Assembly: GCA_021816565.1 (NCBI GenBank) | Contig: JAKAXN010000050.1 | Span: 1 to 19,199 of the forward strand | DNA length: 19,199 nt | From: Actinomycetes bacterium | Lineage (GTDB): Bacteria > Actinomycetota > Acidimicrobiia > Acidimicrobiales > Palsa-688 | Direction of reading: 5' to 3' | Shown: positions 7,384 to 14,967 of the stretch, one piece after another | Position numbering within the stretch: the first letter of the stretch is position 1 | How the letters are laid out: each line of letters starts with the position of its first letter | Translations under genes and position numbers: made by a program | The notes under the pieces: model-generated | Databases searched by the model: none | Told to the model about the DNA's origin: nothing | The model's input: the letters and a program-made list of their open reading frames with translations, nothing else

Positions 7384-7398
7384 CCGCCCGCCCCCGGA

Positions 7399-7413
7399 TG
7401 GCCTTTGGCCCCT
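7399..7413 (+). promoter_or_regulatory. DosR-like box upstream of the 60-aa gene
   Basis: TGGCCTTTGGCCCCT matches GGGACTTNNGNCCCT at 10 of 12 defined positions. It is identical at 13 of 15 positions to the box upstream of the 69-aa/WS-DGAT pair, although the two genes are unrelated. A good -10 (TAGCGT) follows after 23 bases, so the box centre is near -43 from the expected start site. Confidence 0.5.
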
Positions 7414-7436
7414 ATCTGCCCGACCGGGGCCGCACG

Positions 7437-7442
7437 TAGCGT
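7437..7442 (+). promoter_or_regulatory. -10 element of the 60-aa gene
   Basis: TAGCGT fits TAnnnT. The predicted start near 7449 gives a leader of about 17 bases that contains AAGGAGG. No good -35 is visible; the DosR-like box occupies the activator position instead. Confidence 0.5.
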
Positions 7443-7465
7443 TGCGCCCACAAGGAGGCGCCGAC

Positions 7466-7648
7466 ATGGACCGCCAGACGCAACATGAATTCGACCGGCT
7501 GATGGAGCTGTTCAGCCGGGCCCTCGACGGGGTCCGGACGGCCCGCGACGACGAGGAGGAGCTCGCCGGTTGGCGCCGGGTGCAGGCGGCGGGCTGGGAG
7601 CTGAACGCCCTGCTTCCCCGCTCCCCGGTCGGTCAGCCCCGGCGCTGA
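7466..7648 (+). CDS. Small hypothetical protein (60 aa)
   Basis: I do not recognise a family. A strong ribosome site (AAGGAGG) sits eight bases before the ATG at 7466. The product is charged and probably helical (HEFDRLMELFSRALDGVRT, then RDDEEELAGWRRVQAAGW) with a basic Pro/Arg tail (GQPRR). There is no signal peptide or membrane segment. It has its own promoter with a DosR-like box and is followed at once by a GC-rich hairpin, so it may be a single-gene transcript. The strong signals on both sides make it likely to be real despite its size. Confidence 0.75.
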   Translation: MDRQTQHEFDRLMELFSRALDGVRTARDDEEELAGWRRVQAAGWELNALLPRSPVGQPRR

Positions 7649-7669
7649 CGGCCCCGGGAGCCGGGGCCG
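7649..7669 (+). terminator. GC-rich hairpin after the 60-aa gene
   Basis: A perfect 9-bp stem (CGGCCCCGG / CCGGGGCCG) with a 3-base GAG loop starts right after the TGA. No adjacent U-tract follows, only a short TCTTT at 7678. It fits the U-poor terminators common in high-GC actinobacteria. Confidence 0.6.
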
Positions 7670-7697
7670 CGGTCAGGTCTTTCGACACTGGCCGGCG

Positions 7698-8840
7698 GTG
7701 GGCGGCCGGGCCGACGCTGGCGTCGTGGCTTCACTCGACCGCTCCTCCTGGCTGATGTTGGAGACCAGCCCCGGTGGGGCGCCCGCACCGTACGCGGCCA
7801 GGATCGCCGGGGCCGGGCGGTGCCTGCCCGAGGGGCACCTGACCACCGAGGATTTGATGCGCTCCACCCGCCACCGCACCCGGATCGACCTCGAGCGTCT
7901 CACCGGGATACACGAGCGCCGGGTCTCGCACGGCGAGCACGACTCGCTGACGCTGGCCACCGCAGCCGCCGAGGACTGCCTGGAGTCGAGCGGGATCGCC
8001 GCCGGCGAACTCGACGCGGTGATCAACTGCAGCATCACCAAGTACCGCGACGGCCTGGTGCAGTGGCTGGAACCGCCGACCAGCATGGCGGTGGCGCGCG
8101 CCATCGGGGCATCGAGGGCCACCACCTTCGACATCTCCAATGCCTGTGCCGGGATGCTCACCGGGGTGTTCGTCCTCAACAACTGGATCCGGACCGGGGC
8201 CATCGAACGGGGGATGGTGGTCAGCGGCGAGTACATCTCCCAGCTGGGCCGCAACGCCGCCCGTCACGTGCGCAACGTCATGAGCCGGGAGTTGGCCTCG
8301 CTCACCCTCGGAGACGCCGGGGCGGCGCTGATCGTGGAGCGGGCCGGCGCCGGTCAGGAGGCGATCAGCGTGGCCGGCTTCACCACCGTGGCCGACCACA
8401 GCAGGCTCTGCCTCGCCTACCCGGCCGGGCGCGATCCGGGGGCCCGCATGTTCACCCAGTCCCGGGCCCTGCAGAAGGCCGCCATACGTGACACCCCGGT
8501 GCTGCTGCGAGAGGCCCTGGACGCAGCCGGCCTGGATATGCGCGACATCGACCACGTGATCCCCCACCAGACATCGGCCCGGGCCATCCGCAAGGGCATG
8601 GCCGAGGTGACCGCGGCGCTCGGCGGTGAACCGTCCCATCCGGCGGTGGCCACGGTGGTCCGCTACGGCAACACCGCCTCCACCACCCACACCGTGGCCC
8701 TCGTGGAGGAGATGGAGGCGGGGCGGATCGAGGCAGGGGAGAATGTCGCGATGGTGGCCCTGGCCTCGGGGATCGTCATCGGGGTGGTCCTGTTCCGACC
8801 GGGAAAGGATCTGGTGGAGAGCCGTGTCCACCGTAATTGA
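7698..8840 (+). CDS. Beta-ketoacyl synthase III-like condensing enzyme (active subunit)
   Basis: A thiolase-fold KAS III/OleA-type enzyme of up to 380 aa that would condense acyl thioesters by Claisen chemistry. The full triad is visible: Cys150 in SNACAGM, His290 in VIPHQTS and Asn325 in RYGNTAST. Glu125 in QWLEPPTS lies 25 residues before the Cys, close to where OleA-type enzymes place their proton-abstracting Glu, which favours a non-decarboxylative OleA-like reaction over FabH. The start is uncertain. The GTG at 7698 is the longest form, while GTG 7725 and ATG 7755 (MLETSPGG) are possible; none has a good ribosome site. The family N-terminus proper begins at ARIAGAGRCLP (residue 34). Its 3' end overlaps the next condensing-enzyme gene by 17 bases, implying coupled translation and probably a shared complex. 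Confidence 0.9.
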   Translation: MGGRADAGVVASLDRSSWLMLETSPGGAPAPYAARIAGAGRCLPEGHLTTEDLMRSTRHRTRIDLERLTGIHERRVSHGEHDSLTLATAAAEDCLESSGIAAGELDAVINCSITKYRDGLVQWLEPPTSMAVARAIGASRATTFDISNACAGMLTGVFVLNNWIRTGAIERGMVVSGEYISQLGRNAARHVRNVMSRELASLTLGDAGAALIVERAGAGQEAISVAGFTTVADHSRLCLAYPAGRDPGARMFTQSRALQKAAIRDTPVLLREALDAAGLDMRDIDHVIPHQTSARAIRKGMAEVTAALGGEPSHPAVATVVRYGNTASTTHTVALVEEMEAGRIEAGENVAMVALASGIVIGVVLFRPGKDLVESRVHRN

Positions 8841-9696
8841 CGCTACAGCTGTCATAACAGGTCGGTGGCCGACGTCCCGGTCGGCCCGCCGGCTGGCCGA
8901 CGCCGCCGGTCGGGCGGCCTTGCACAGATGCCTCCGGGAACCAGCCGAGGTGGACCTGCTCGTCAACGCCGGTCTCTACCATGACCGCAACCTAGGGGAA
9001 CCGGCGCTGGCGCCGCTGATCCAGGAGGACATCGAGGCCAACCCCGGTGACCCCTCGCCCGGTGGCAGGGGGACGTTCTCGTTCGACGTGGCCAACGGCA
9101 CGGCCGGGGTTCTGACCGCCCTGCAGATCGTCGACGGGTTCATGCGGGCCCGGACCATCTCCACTGCGCTGATCGTCGCCAGCGACGCCGACCCCGGTCA
9201 CGGCCTTGCTCCGGGCTTCCCGTTCCGCCCCGCCGGCGGGGCGCTGGTCTGCCACTGGGCCGAACAGCCCGTCGGCCTGGGAGCGGTGCGCTGGACCAAC
9301 CGGGTCGAGGGTGGGGACGGGCTTCGCACCACGGTCGGGATCAGCGGCGGGCGGAACATCCTGCTGGTGGAGCGTTCCGCGGGCTACGCCGAGCAGCTCG
9401 CTGAGGTCGCGGCCGACGCCATCGCGTCGGTGCTCGGAGCCGAGCAGCTCGAGCCGGGCGCAGTCGACGCGGTGCTGGTCGCCCCCGGGCTGCCCGCCAT
9501 GGTGGGCAGCCTGGCTTCACGCTGCGGCCTGTCCCCGGAGCGCTTCCTCACGCCACCCGGGGACCTGCACACCGTCAGTGCCATCGCAGTGGTCGAGCAA
9601 GCGGGCCGGGCCGGGCTGCTCAGGTCGCCGGCAACCCTCCTGCTGGTCGGCGCCGGTGCGGGAGTGACCGCCGGGGCAGCCGTCTACCGGGTGTGA
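8824..9696 (+). CDS. KAS III-like paralogue lacking the catalytic triad
   Basis: A 290-aa thiolase-fold protein, shorter than the usual 320-350 aa. The start is the GTG at 8824 (VSTVIDATAVITGRW), preceded by GGAG at six-base spacing and lying inside the 3' end of the partner gene. The fold is recognisable from SFDVANGTAGVLTALQIVDG, where the catalytic Cys becomes Thr93. It is also seen in DAVLVAPGLPAMVG, where the PHQ His is lost (Ala220-Gly222), and in TPPGDLHTVSAIAVVEQ, where GN becomes GD (Asp247). All three catalytic residues are therefore absent. Glu68, 25 residues before Thr93, could act in the partner's active site as Glu does in OleA dimers. It is most likely a non-catalytic subunit of a heterodimer. 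The residue alignments are by eye; the His position is the least certain. Confidence 0.85.
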   Translation: MSTVIDATAVITGRWPTSRSARRLADAAGRAALHRCLREPAEVDLLVNAGLYHDRNLGEPALAPLIQEDIEANPGDPSPGGRGTFSFDVANGTAGVLTALQIVDGFMRARTISTALIVASDADPGHGLAPGFPFRPAGGALVCHWAEQPVGLGAVRWTNRVEGGDGLRTTVGISGGRNILLVERSAGYAEQLAEVAADAIASVLGAEQLEPGAVDAVLVAPGLPAMVGSLASRCGLSPERFLTPPGDLHTVSAIAVVEQAGRAGLLRSPATLLLVGAGAGVTAGAAVYRV

Positions 9697-9719
9697 GGGC
9701 CGGCGGTGGATCCGTCCCG

Positions 9720-9742
9720 CTCTGCAGTCCCGCTCCGCAGAG
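9720..9742 (+). terminator. Hairpin after the condensing-enzyme pair
   Basis: CTCTGC and GCAGAG form a 6-bp stem around an 11-base loop, 23 bases after the stop of the second condensing-enzyme gene. There is no U-tract. It may be a weak terminator or part of a leader structure for the acyl-CoA synthetase gene. Confidence 0.35.
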
Positions 9743-9749
9743 CCGATCG

Positions 9750-9767
9750 CCGGTCGGGCCCGACCGG
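9750..9767 (+). promoter_or_regulatory. Perfect 18-bp palindrome before the acyl-CoA synthetase
   Basis: CCGGTCGGGCCCGACCGG is fully self-complementary with no spacer, 33 bases upstream of the ATG at 9801. The lack of a loop argues for a DNA-binding site (for example a TetR-type repressor of a lipid gene) more than a hairpin, although an RNA stem is possible. No regulator gene adjoins it. Confidence 0.45.
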
Positions 9768-9800
9768 AGCCCGTGAAACCCCCAGGAGGTCAAGCGCACC

Positions 9801-11684
9801 ATGAGAACGGCTTCTACCATCCCGATCCCCCGCCTGCGGCTGCCTGGCGCCGAGCGCCCGGCCCGGGTGGGGGTACCGCCCGAGCAGGGGGCCACCATCG
9901 TCGAGGCCCTGGCCTCCAACGCGTCACGCCGGGCGGGGTCGCCGGCCATGCGCAACCGCAGTGCCGGCGGTGACTGGGAGGTCATCACCTGGTCCGACTA
10001 CCAGCTCCAGGTGTCGAGGGTGGCCGCCGGCCTGGCGGCCCTGGGGGTCGAGCCGGGGGAGCGGGTGGCCATCCTCTCGGCCAACCGGCCGGAGTGGCAC
10101 CTGGTCGACCTCGGAGCCATGTCCAACGGCAACACGACGGTCCCCGTGTACCCGACCAGCTCCGCTCAGCAGCTGGCGTACGCCCTCGGCCACTCCCGGG
10201 CGGTCGTCTGTTTCGTGGACAGCCACAGTCACCTGGGCCAGGCGCTCGAGGTGCGCGACCAGCTGCCGGCCCTGCGTCAGATCGTCATCATGGATGGAAC
10301 CCGGCGCTCCACGGACGCCGCGGTGGTCCAGTACGACGAACTGGTCTCCCTGGGGGCTGAGCGCTTCGGGCGCGATCCCGCAGCGGTGCAGTCCCGGGCG
10401 TTCTCGGTCCGGCCACAGGACCTGGCGACAATCGTGTACACCAGCGGGACCACCGGCCCCCCCAAGGGGGCTCTGATCACCCACGGCAACATCATGTGGA
10501 CCCTGCGTGACGTCACCCCGGTGTACGGCATCGGCGAGGGGGACCGTCTGCTGTCCTTCCTCCCGCTCAGCCACATCGCCGAGCGGATGATGAGCGAGTT
10601 CCTCCCGCTCGGTGTCACCGGCGAGACCTGGTTCGCCAGGAGCCTGGCGACGGTGGCCGAGGACCTGCCGGCTTGCCGGCCGACCGTGTTCCTGGCCGTG
10701 CCGCGGGTGTGGGAGAAGCTGCGCGACGCCATCGAGGGGAGCGTCCGGCACCAGCCGCTGCCTCTCAGGCGGACGGTGGAGCGATACATCGATCTCGGGC
10801 TCGCCAAGGTGGCCACCGAGCAGGAGAGCCGCCCGGCGAACCGGGCCCTCGGCGCGGTCTACGCCACCCTGGACCTGAGCATCGGGGCGGTCCTGCGCCG
10901 CCAGGTCGGCCTCGACCGGGCCCGGGTAGTGGTGACGGCGGCCGCGCCGGCCCACCCGGATCTGATCCGCTGGTTCCACGCTATCGGCCTCCCGATGGTC
11001 CAGATCTACGGGCAGACCGAGGACTGCGGGCCGACCGCCGCCAACCGCCTCGACGACAACCGGATCGGTACGGTGGGTAAGCCGCTGCCGGGCATCTCGG
11101 TGAGGTTGTCTGCCGATTCGGAGATACTCGTACGGGGCGGGAACGTCTGTCTCGGCTACCTGGACGACCCGGCTGCCACTGCGGAGCTGATCGACGCCGA
11201 TGGTTGGATGCACTCGGGGGACACCGGGCAGTTCGATGCCGGCGGCTCGCTGCGGGTTCTCGGCCGGAAGAAGGATCTGATCATCACCGCGGCTGGCCAG
11301 AACGTGGCCCCGCAGGACATCGAGATGGACCTCTGCAACCATCCGCTCATCTCGGAAGCAGTGGTGGTGGGGGAGGGTCGCCGCTACCTGGGTGCCCTGC
11401 TGGCCCTCGATCCTGAGGAGCTGGGCCGTTGGGGTCGGAGCCATCACAAGCTCGACGACTACGAGGCGCTCTCCGTCGACCCGGACCTCCATCAGGAAAT
11501 CGAGGCTGCGGTCGAGTCGGTCAACGCCCGGCGTTCCCATGCCGAGGGGATACGCCGGTTCCGCATCCTGCCTCACGAGCTGACGGCTACGGGCGGCGAG
11601 CTCACCCCGACCATGAAGGTGAAGCGCCATGTCGTCTACGAGCGCTACGCCCGGGCCATCGAGGAGCTCTACGGGTCGGAGTGA
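9801..11684 (+). CDS. Long-chain fatty acid-CoA ligase (AMP-forming)
   Basis: A 627-aa ANL-superfamily enzyme that activates a fatty acid with ATP and transfers it to CoA. The core motifs are intact: YTSGTTGPPKG (213-223), YGQTED (403-408), HSGDTG (471-476), GRKKDLIITAAGQN (488-501) and TPTMKVKR (602-609, catalytic Lys606). Length and the GQNVAPQDIE segment fit the long-chain (FadD15-like) acyl-CoA synthetases. The ATG at 9801 follows AGGAGG at about ten-base spacing. Its leader carries a palindrome. It follows the condensing-enzyme pair on the same strand with a 104-base gap, so it may be a separate transcript but could supply acyl-CoA to them and to WS/DGAT. Its last 16 bases overlap the convergent GGDEF-EAL gene. 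A beta-lactone synthetase (OleC/LstC) role is less likely because the A3 and A10 motifs look like a standard ligase. Confidence 0.93.
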   Translation: MRTASTIPIPRLRLPGAERPARVGVPPEQGATIVEALASNASRRAGSPAMRNRSAGGDWEVITWSDYQLQVSRVAAGLAALGVEPGERVAILSANRPEWHLVDLGAMSNGNTTVPVYPTSSAQQLAYALGHSRAVVCFVDSHSHLGQALEVRDQLPALRQIVIMDGTRRSTDAAVVQYDELVSLGAERFGRDPAAVQSRAFSVRPQDLATIVYTSGTTGPPKGALITHGNIMWTLRDVTPVYGIGEGDRLLSFLPLSHIAERMMSEFLPLGVTGETWFARSLATVAEDLPACRPTVFLAVPRVWEKLRDAIEGSVRHQPLPLRRTVERYIDLGLAKVATEQESRPANRALGAVYATLDLSIGAVLRRQVGLDRARVVVTAAAPAHPDLIRWFHAIGLPMVQIYGQTEDCGPTAANRLDDNRIGTVGKPLPGISVRLSADSEILVRGGNVCLGYLDDPAATAELIDADGWMHSGDTGQFDAGGSLRVLGRKKDLIITAAGQNVAPQDIEMDLCNHPLISEAVVVGEGRRYLGALLALDPEELGRWGRSHHKLDDYEALSVDPDLHQEIEAAVESVNARRSHAEGIRRFRILPHELTATGGELTPTMKVKRHVVYERYARAIEELYGSE

Positions 11685-14545
11685 CCGGTCCCCGTCGGGG
11701 TCGGTTCCGGGGACCCGGGCCCGTCCGGTCCGAAGGCCGTGGCCGGGTCGGTCGGGCGCCCCACGTGGTAGCCCTGGGCGAAGTCCACCCCGTACCGGCG
11801 GAGCGCCTCCAGGGTGGCCCGGTCGCCCACGTACTCGGCGATGGTCAGCTTTCCGAGGCCGTGGGCGGCGCTCACGACTGCCTTCACTATCAGCTGGTCG
11901 GTTCGGCTGGAGGGCAACTGGCGGATGAACTCCCCGTCGATCTTCAGGTACTGGAGTGGCAGGTGCTTGAGGTAGTAGAAGGAGCCGTAACCGGCCCCGA
12001 AGTCGTCGAGAGCGAAGCCGCAGCCGAGGTCGGTTATGCGCTCCACGAACGCCCGGGCTGCTCCGAAGTTCGATATCGCGGCGGTCTCGGTGATCTCGAA
12101 TATGAGTTGGCGCGGGTCCACCCCGTCCCGGGCCAGGGAGGCGGCTATGAGATCGGGCAGCTCGGGGTCCCCGAGCGAGTCGGCCGAGAGGTTCACCTCG
12201 AAGCGTCGCTCCGCCGGCCCGGGGTAGCGGGCCGCCACCCGGATGGCCTCCCGGACAACCCACTGGTCGATGGATCGGGCCAGGCCGTGCTGCTCGGCGA
12301 TGTACAGGAATCTGCCCGGCCCGATCAGCTCGTTTCCGGAGCGCATCCTGAGAAGCAGCTCGTAGTGGGTCACGTGGCCCTCGCTCAACCGGAGTATCGG
12401 CTGGGCGTGCAGGACGAACTGTTCCTTCTCCAGTGCCTCGCGTATCCGGTCGATCCACCGGAACCGGGCGTGCCAGCGGGCCAGGTGGGGGCTGCCCGGG
12501 TCGTAGACGACGTAGCGGTCACGGCCCTCGTCCTTGGCCGCGTACATGGCCAGGTCGGCGTGGGCCAGGACGTCGGCTGCCGACCCGCCCCCGCTTTCGA
12601 GCAGCACCACCCCGGCACTGGCCGAGGTGCGGATGCGCCCGGGTGCCGCCCCGGTTCCGGCTCCCTGGCGGGCTGCATCGATCAGGGTCTCGGCCAGGTG
12701 GCGCGCACCGGTCTCGTCGGCCCCCGGGGCCAGCACCGCGAACTCGTCGCCTCCTAGCCGGGCCAGCAGATCGGTGTCGCGCAGGCGGCCCCGCAGGGTA
12801 TCGGCGATACTGCGGATCACCTGGTCGCCGGCGGCATGGCCGAGGGTGTCGTTGACGTATTTGAAGTTGTCCAGGTCGAACAGCATCAGAGCGCCGCCTC
12901 CCCCGTAACGCTGGTTCAGGGCCAGGTGGTGATCCAGGTCGTCGGTGAACTGGCGCCGATTCAACAGCCCCGTCAGCCCGTCGTGGCTGGCCATGTAAAC
13001 CAGCCTCTCCTCGTATTCCCTACGGGCGCTGACGTTCTCGATGTGGACGATCAGATATCCGGGGCGGTCCAGTTCGTCGGGCACGCGCGCTGCACTCAGC
13101 GAGACCCACACCGGCTGGCCGTAGCCGCCGGTGAGCCTCAACTCGGCCCTGTATGTGGGGGCGTGGCCGCTCACCACCTCGACCAGCGAGGCGACCGCCT
13201 CCGCTCCTGACGCCGAATCGGTCAGGTCCGCTAGAGACCGGCCGATCAGCCCTCCGGCGGTCACGCTGAGCATGTCGGCGAACGCTTCGTTGGCCTGGCG
13301 TATGGTCAGGTCGAGCGCCACCAGCGCCACCCCGGCCGGGGCCCGGTCGAACGCCGCTTCGAACTGGTGGTACGCCTGTCGGAGCTCGGCTCTGGCCTGC
13401 ACCTGGGCGGTCACATCCCGCCAGGTGCAGGCCAGGCTGTCAGCCAGGCGGGTGGCCCGGATGTCGCAGTACCTCCTGGGGGTGTCGGGGTCGGTGGAGC
13501 TGGCGAAGCTGACCTCGCTGACCACCAGCGGTTCGCCGCTGGCCAGCACCCGGTGGTAGGCCCCGAGGAGGCTGCCTCCCCGGAGGAACGGTCGGATGTC
13601 GAGCAGTCGCCGGCCGATCAGCCGCTCGACGGGGATCCCGTAGTCGGCGGCGGCCGCCGCGTTCACGTAGTCGTGGACGTAATCGGTGACCTCCCCGGCC
13701 TCGTCCCGCAGGGGGCCGAGGATTATGAACGGATCGAGCATCGTCTCGATGGCTCCCCGGAAGCGGGTCTCGGACCGGCGCAGGTCCTCCTCGGCCTGCC
13801 GGCGGGCGGACACGTCGCGCAGCGTCGCGAGGACTGCCAGCCGGCCGCGGCGGACCACCGGAGCCAGGGTGATCTCGACCGGGATCTCCTCGCCCGAGGC
13901 GGTCACGGCCGCCAGCGCCCGACCTCCCATCATCGGCCGGAACCGGGGGCTGCTCCAGAAGCTCGCCACGTGCCGCGGGTGGCTCGGCCGTAGGTCGACC
14001 GGCAGGAGCGTCTCCACCGGGCGGCCCAGCAGCTGCTCCGGCCGGTAGCCGAACATCTCGGCGGCCTGGTCGCTCACCTCGATGATGCTCCCGTCGGAGT
14101 CCACCCCCACGACCGCGTCGGGTGACGAGCGCAGCAGGGCCTCCCAGGTGTCGACCGTGGTCAGGAAGCGGTCCATCATGGTCCCGGCCGCCGCCCCGAC
14201 CGCGACCAGCACCGCGGCCCGGACCAGGAACCCGCTGGCCGTGACCTGCCCGCCCAGCCAGATGTCCCAGGCGGCCACGAGCAGCAGAGAAGCGGCCACC
14301 GCACCGGCTGCGCCGGTCGCTCCGAACCACCACGCGGCGGCCAGGACCGGGACCACATACAGCAGACCGAGTGGGTCCGAGCTCGAGTAGGCGAGGAGCC
14401 TGATGGCGAACACCGCTGCGAACAGTGCCGCCACGACCACGCCGTGCCGCGGGCGCCCGGCCGTCGGGACGGGTACCAGCCTCCGGGGCCCTCCAGGGCG
14501 GGGCCGGCCGGGGCCGGCGCGCATCTCGGGGCCGAGCCGGCTCAC
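11669..14545 (-). CDS. Membrane PAS-PAS-PAS-GGDEF-EAL cyclic-di-GMP enzyme
   Basis: A 958-aa protein. Numbered from the chosen GTG: about four hydrophobic segments at 35-125 (VVVAALFAAVFAIRLLAY, GLLYVVPVLAAAWWFGA, VAASLLLVAAWDIWLGG, VRAAVLVAVGAAAG), then PAS domains at about 134-249, 261-379 and 394-509, GGDEF at about 515-680 and EAL at about 700-935. The diguanylate cyclase motif GGDEF is intact (598-602). An RDTD inhibitory-site motif (RxxD) lies exactly five residues before it. The phosphodiesterase residues also look intact: YELLLRM (Glu729), EVNLS, FEITET, DDFGAGYG (847-854), LKID, AEYV and AQGYHVGRP. The protein could therefore make or degrade c-di-GMP depending on PAS input. The start is uncertain: GTG 14545 overlaps the upstream stop as GTGA, and ATG 14524 is the alternative. 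The 3' end overlaps the ligase gene by 16 bases. Confidence 0.93.
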   Translation of the reverse strand: MSRLGPEMRAGPGRPRPGGPRRLVPVPTAGRPRHGVVVAALFAAVFAIRLLAYSSSDPLGLLYVVPVLAAAWWFGATGAAGAVAASLLLVAAWDIWLGGQVTASGFLVRAAVLVAVGAAAGTMMDRFLTTVDTWEALLRSSPDAVVGVDSDGSIIEVSDQAAEMFGYRPEQLLGRPVETLLPVDLRPSHPRHVASFWSSPRFRPMMGGRALAAVTASGEEIPVEITLAPVVRRGRLAVLATLRDVSARRQAEEDLRRSETRFRGAIETMLDPFIILGPLRDEAGEVTDYVHDYVNAAAAADYGIPVERLIGRRLLDIRPFLRGGSLLGAYHRVLASGEPLVVSEVSFASSTDPDTPRRYCDIRATRLADSLACTWRDVTAQVQARAELRQAYHQFEAAFDRAPAGVALVALDLTIRQANEAFADMLSVTAGGLIGRSLADLTDSASGAEAVASLVEVVSGHAPTYRAELRLTGGYGQPVWVSLSAARVPDELDRPGYLIVHIENVSARREYEERLVYMASHDGLTGLLNRRQFTDDLDHHLALNQRYGGGGALMLFDLDNFKYVNDTLGHAAGDQVIRSIADTLRGRLRDTDLLARLGGDEFAVLAPGADETGARHLAETLIDAARQGAGTGAAPGRIRTSASAGVVLLESGGGSAADVLAHADLAMYAAKDEGRDRYVVYDPGSPHLARWHARFRWIDRIREALEKEQFVLHAQPILRLSEGHVTHYELLLRMRSGNELIGPGRFLYIAEQHGLARSIDQWVVREAIRVAARYPGPAERRFEVNLSADSLGDPELPDLIAASLARDGVDPRQLIFEITETAAISNFGAARAFVERITDLGCGFALDDFGAGYGSFYYLKHLPLQYLKIDGEFIRQLPSSRTDQLIVKAVVSAAHGLGKLTIAEYVGDRATLEALRRYGVDFAQGYHVGRPTDPATAFGPDGPGSPEPTPTGTGHSDP

Positions 14546-14850
14546 TCCCAGCGCTCGCCCGACCGGGTCGGCGGCTCCGTGGCCTGGCGGCCCACCTCTT
14601 CCATCTCGTCGTAGTCGGCGTCGGCGCCGAGTGCCTCTTCCGGCTCGGCCGGGTCGAAGAGGCCGCGGCCGGACCCGAGGGCCTCGGTGACCCGGCACTC
14701 GACGTCATCGAAGTCGGACCACGAGTCGAGGGCCAGGACGGCCTCCTCCTCGGACTCGCAGAACTCCCTGTGCATCAGCTTCCCGTGACGGAAGACCCGG
14801 ACTTCCAGGCCGGCGGCCTCTGGCGTACTACCGGTGTGAGCCTCGCTCAT
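14542..14850 (-). CDS. Small acidic hypothetical protein (102 aa)
   Basis: The family is not recognised. The ATG at 14848-14850 follows a strong GGGAGGAGAACC ribosome site. The product begins MSEAHTGSTPEA. It has a probable alpha/beta core (LEVRVFRHGKLMHREFCESEEEA is its best-ordered part, about residues 15-37), one Cys (Cys31) and a Glu/Asp-rich tail (PAEPEEALGADADYDEMEE). It shows no signal peptide or membrane segment. Its stop overlaps the GTG of the c-di-GMP enzyme, so the two are probably translated together. Being first in the pair, it may modulate that enzyme, but nothing in its sequence proves it. Confidence 0.8.
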   Translation of the reverse strand: MSEAHTGSTPEAAGLEVRVFRHGKLMHREFCESEEEAVLALDSWSDFDDVECRVTEALGSGRGLFDPAEPEEALGADADYDEMEEVGRQATEPPTRSGERWE

Positions 14851-14967
14851 GGTTCTCCTCCCAGGCGCTGGGAGCCGGGCGGTTCCCCGGCGGGGCGGAC
14901 CCCAGAATTGTTGGGGCGACCCGCTGCGCTGCCCAAGAGGCGAAGGACCCTGCGCCGCTACGCCGAT

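Noticed and set aside
7731..8966. A 411-codon minus-strand open frame
   Set aside because: Antisense to the KAS III-like gene with its clear Cys-His-Asn motifs; no start signal or domain.
6526..11684. A complete OleABCD-type olefin cluster
   Set aside because: The hydrolase has a Ser nucleophile rather than the Asp of OleB, the ligase looks like an ordinary long-chain acyl-CoA synthetase, and no OleD-like reductase is present. Only the paired condensing enzymes recall such pathways.
9924..12458. An 844-codon minus-strand open frame
   Set aside because: It is antisense to the acyl-CoA ligase and out of frame with the EAL domain. Its composition (Arg, Gly, His, Pro) is that of a high-GC shadow frame.
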